Of a stretch of 5,732 bases of DNA, positions 5,141-5,732 are shown piece by piece. The notes under the pieces were generated by a model. It had not been told where the DNA came from and did no database searches. It worked only from the letters and a program-made list of their open reading frames with translations. The first letter of the stretch is position 1; each line of letters opens with the position of its first letter. This DNA is from Desulfobacterales bacterium (GTDB lineage Bacteria > Desulfobacterota > Desulfobacteria > Desulfobacterales > C00003106): assembly GCA_030613165.1 (NCBI GenBank), contig JAUWMN010000126.1, positions 1 through 5,732 on the forward strand, written 5' to 3'. The translations under genes and the position numbers were made by a program.

Positions 5141-5656
5141 ATGAAGGGATATGTCCACGTTTATACCGGCGATGGAAAGGGTAAGACTACCGCTGCCTTT
5201 GGTCTGGCGCTGCGGGCAGCGGGAGCAGGCCTGAAGGTGTTTATTGCACAGTTTGTGAAAGGGCAGCACTATAGTGAGCTGAACTCCATCGCGCGTTTTT
5301 CTGATCTGATCACACTAAAACAGTACGGACGGGGATGCTTTATTCGCAAGACACCGGAACCGGAAGATATCACGGCTGCGCGGCAAGGGCTTGAAGCCGT
5401 AAAAGAGGTGATTGCGTCAGAAGAGTATAACGTTGTTATACTGGATGAGGCGAATATCGCTGTCAATTACGGATTGTTTTCCGTTGAAGAATTGCTGGAA
5501 CTGATCGACTCGAAGCCGGAGAATGTGGAACTGGTTATTACGGGGCGATACGCTGACGAGAGAATCTTGGAAAGAGCAGATTTGGTTACTGAGATGAAAG
5601 AGATAAAACATTATTATAAGCGGGGAGTTAAGGCGAGAAAAGGGATTGAAAAATAA
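5141..5656 (+). CDS. cobO: Corrinoid adenosyltransferase, CobO/BtuR/CobA family
   Basis: This 171-residue cytoplasmic enzyme transfers the 5'-deoxyadenosyl group of ATP to the cobalt of cob(I)yrinic acid a,c-diamide or cob(I)alamin, making the adenosyl form. The N-terminal P-loop is GDGKGKTT (10-17), the variant used by this family, which binds ATP in an unusual orientation. Other family marks are AQFVKG (36-41), the Walker B strand VVILDEAN (98-105), ELVITGR (130-136), ADLVTEM (146-152) and the conserved tail KHYYKRGVKARKGIE (156-170). The length is a little shorter than E. coli BtuR (196) because the extra N-terminal helix is missing, which is common in this clade. ATG 5141 has AAGGAG at 5129-5134. 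It lies 30 bases after the receptor gene, is almost surely in the same transcript, and is thus under the B12 riboswitches. With the receptor it supports corrinoid salvage; de novo synthesis use is possible. The PduO and EutT families are excluded by the motifs. Confidence 0.96.
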   Translation: MKGYVHVYTGDGKGKTTAAFGLALRAAGAGLKVFIAQFVKGQHYSELNSIARFSDLITLKQYGRGCFIRKTPEPEDITAARQGLEAVKEVIASEEYNVVILDEANIAVNYGLFSVEELLELIDSKPENVELVITGRYADERILERADLVTEMKEIKHYYKRGVKARKGIEK

Positions 5657-5732
5657 ATAGCCCGGCCGTAGGCCAAAGATAATCGCTTCACTTCGGTCTC
5701 CAATGCCTTAAGTTGGTATGCCATTGACCTCG

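Noticed and set aside
4565..5269. Long (234-codon) open frame on the - strand
   Set aside because: It is antisense to the end of the receptor gene and the start of cobO, both of which have clear protein family motifs; its protein has no recognisable domain.
5657..5732. Terminator or third riboswitch after cobO
   Set aside because: There is no U-tract, and none of the cobalamin core blocks (GGGAA, CTGTGA, GCCACT, AGACCTGCC) appears.
1..5732. CRISPR array, defence system, prophage or tRNA gene
   Set aside because: I found no spaced repeat array, no nuclease, helicase or toxin motifs, and no cloverleaf-like sequence; the only repeats are those listed.

Overview
The window looks like a chromosomal segment of a Gram-negative, probably anaerobic bacterium, most likely Desulfobacterota (the former Deltaproteobacteria). 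This is an inference from three things: an outer-membrane TonB-dependent receptor, the TIGR03546/TIGR03545 gene pair, and a mix of AT-rich intergenic DNA with moderate-GC genes. No rRNA, tRNA or other phylogenetic marker is present, so the assignment is tentative. All real genes are on the + strand.

Region 1 (1-290) has no gene. It contains a perfect 16-bp palindrome (21-36) and a 142-bp transposase-less hairpin element (82-223). The element has GAGACCTTTG ends and a matching 5-bp target duplication, GTGTA, on each side, as expected for a MITE. Region 2 (291-2584) is a tightly coupled two-gene unit with an ATGA overlap. It encodes a small multi-pass membrane protein (TIGR03546 type) and a 591-residue protein with an N-terminal anchor, an AsmA-like segment and a long coiled coil (TIGR03545 type). 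The function of both is unknown; the context suggests an envelope role.

Region 3 (2585-3097) is a roughly 500-base regulatory leader and the most interesting part of the window. In order it holds a consensus-like promoter, a complete cobalamin riboswitch, a strong intrinsic terminator, a second cobalamin riboswitch whose closing stem starts four bases after the terminator U-tract, and a hairpin able to mask the ribosome binding site of the next gene. This reads as two vitamin B12 checkpoints in series, the first acting on transcription and the second probably on translation.

Region 4 (3098-5656) is the regulated output: a BtuB-like outer-membrane cobalamin receptor followed 30 bases later by a CobO/BtuR-type corrinoid adenosyltransferase. 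The receptor brings corrinoid into the periplasm using TonB energy. The transferase converts cytoplasmic cob(I)alamin or cobyrinate derivatives to the adenosyl form, which is the usual ligand of this riboswitch family, so the layout closes a feedback loop. The final 76 bases hold no recognised gene. An inner-membrane B12 ABC transporter or further corrinoid genes may lie beyond the window, but none is visible.
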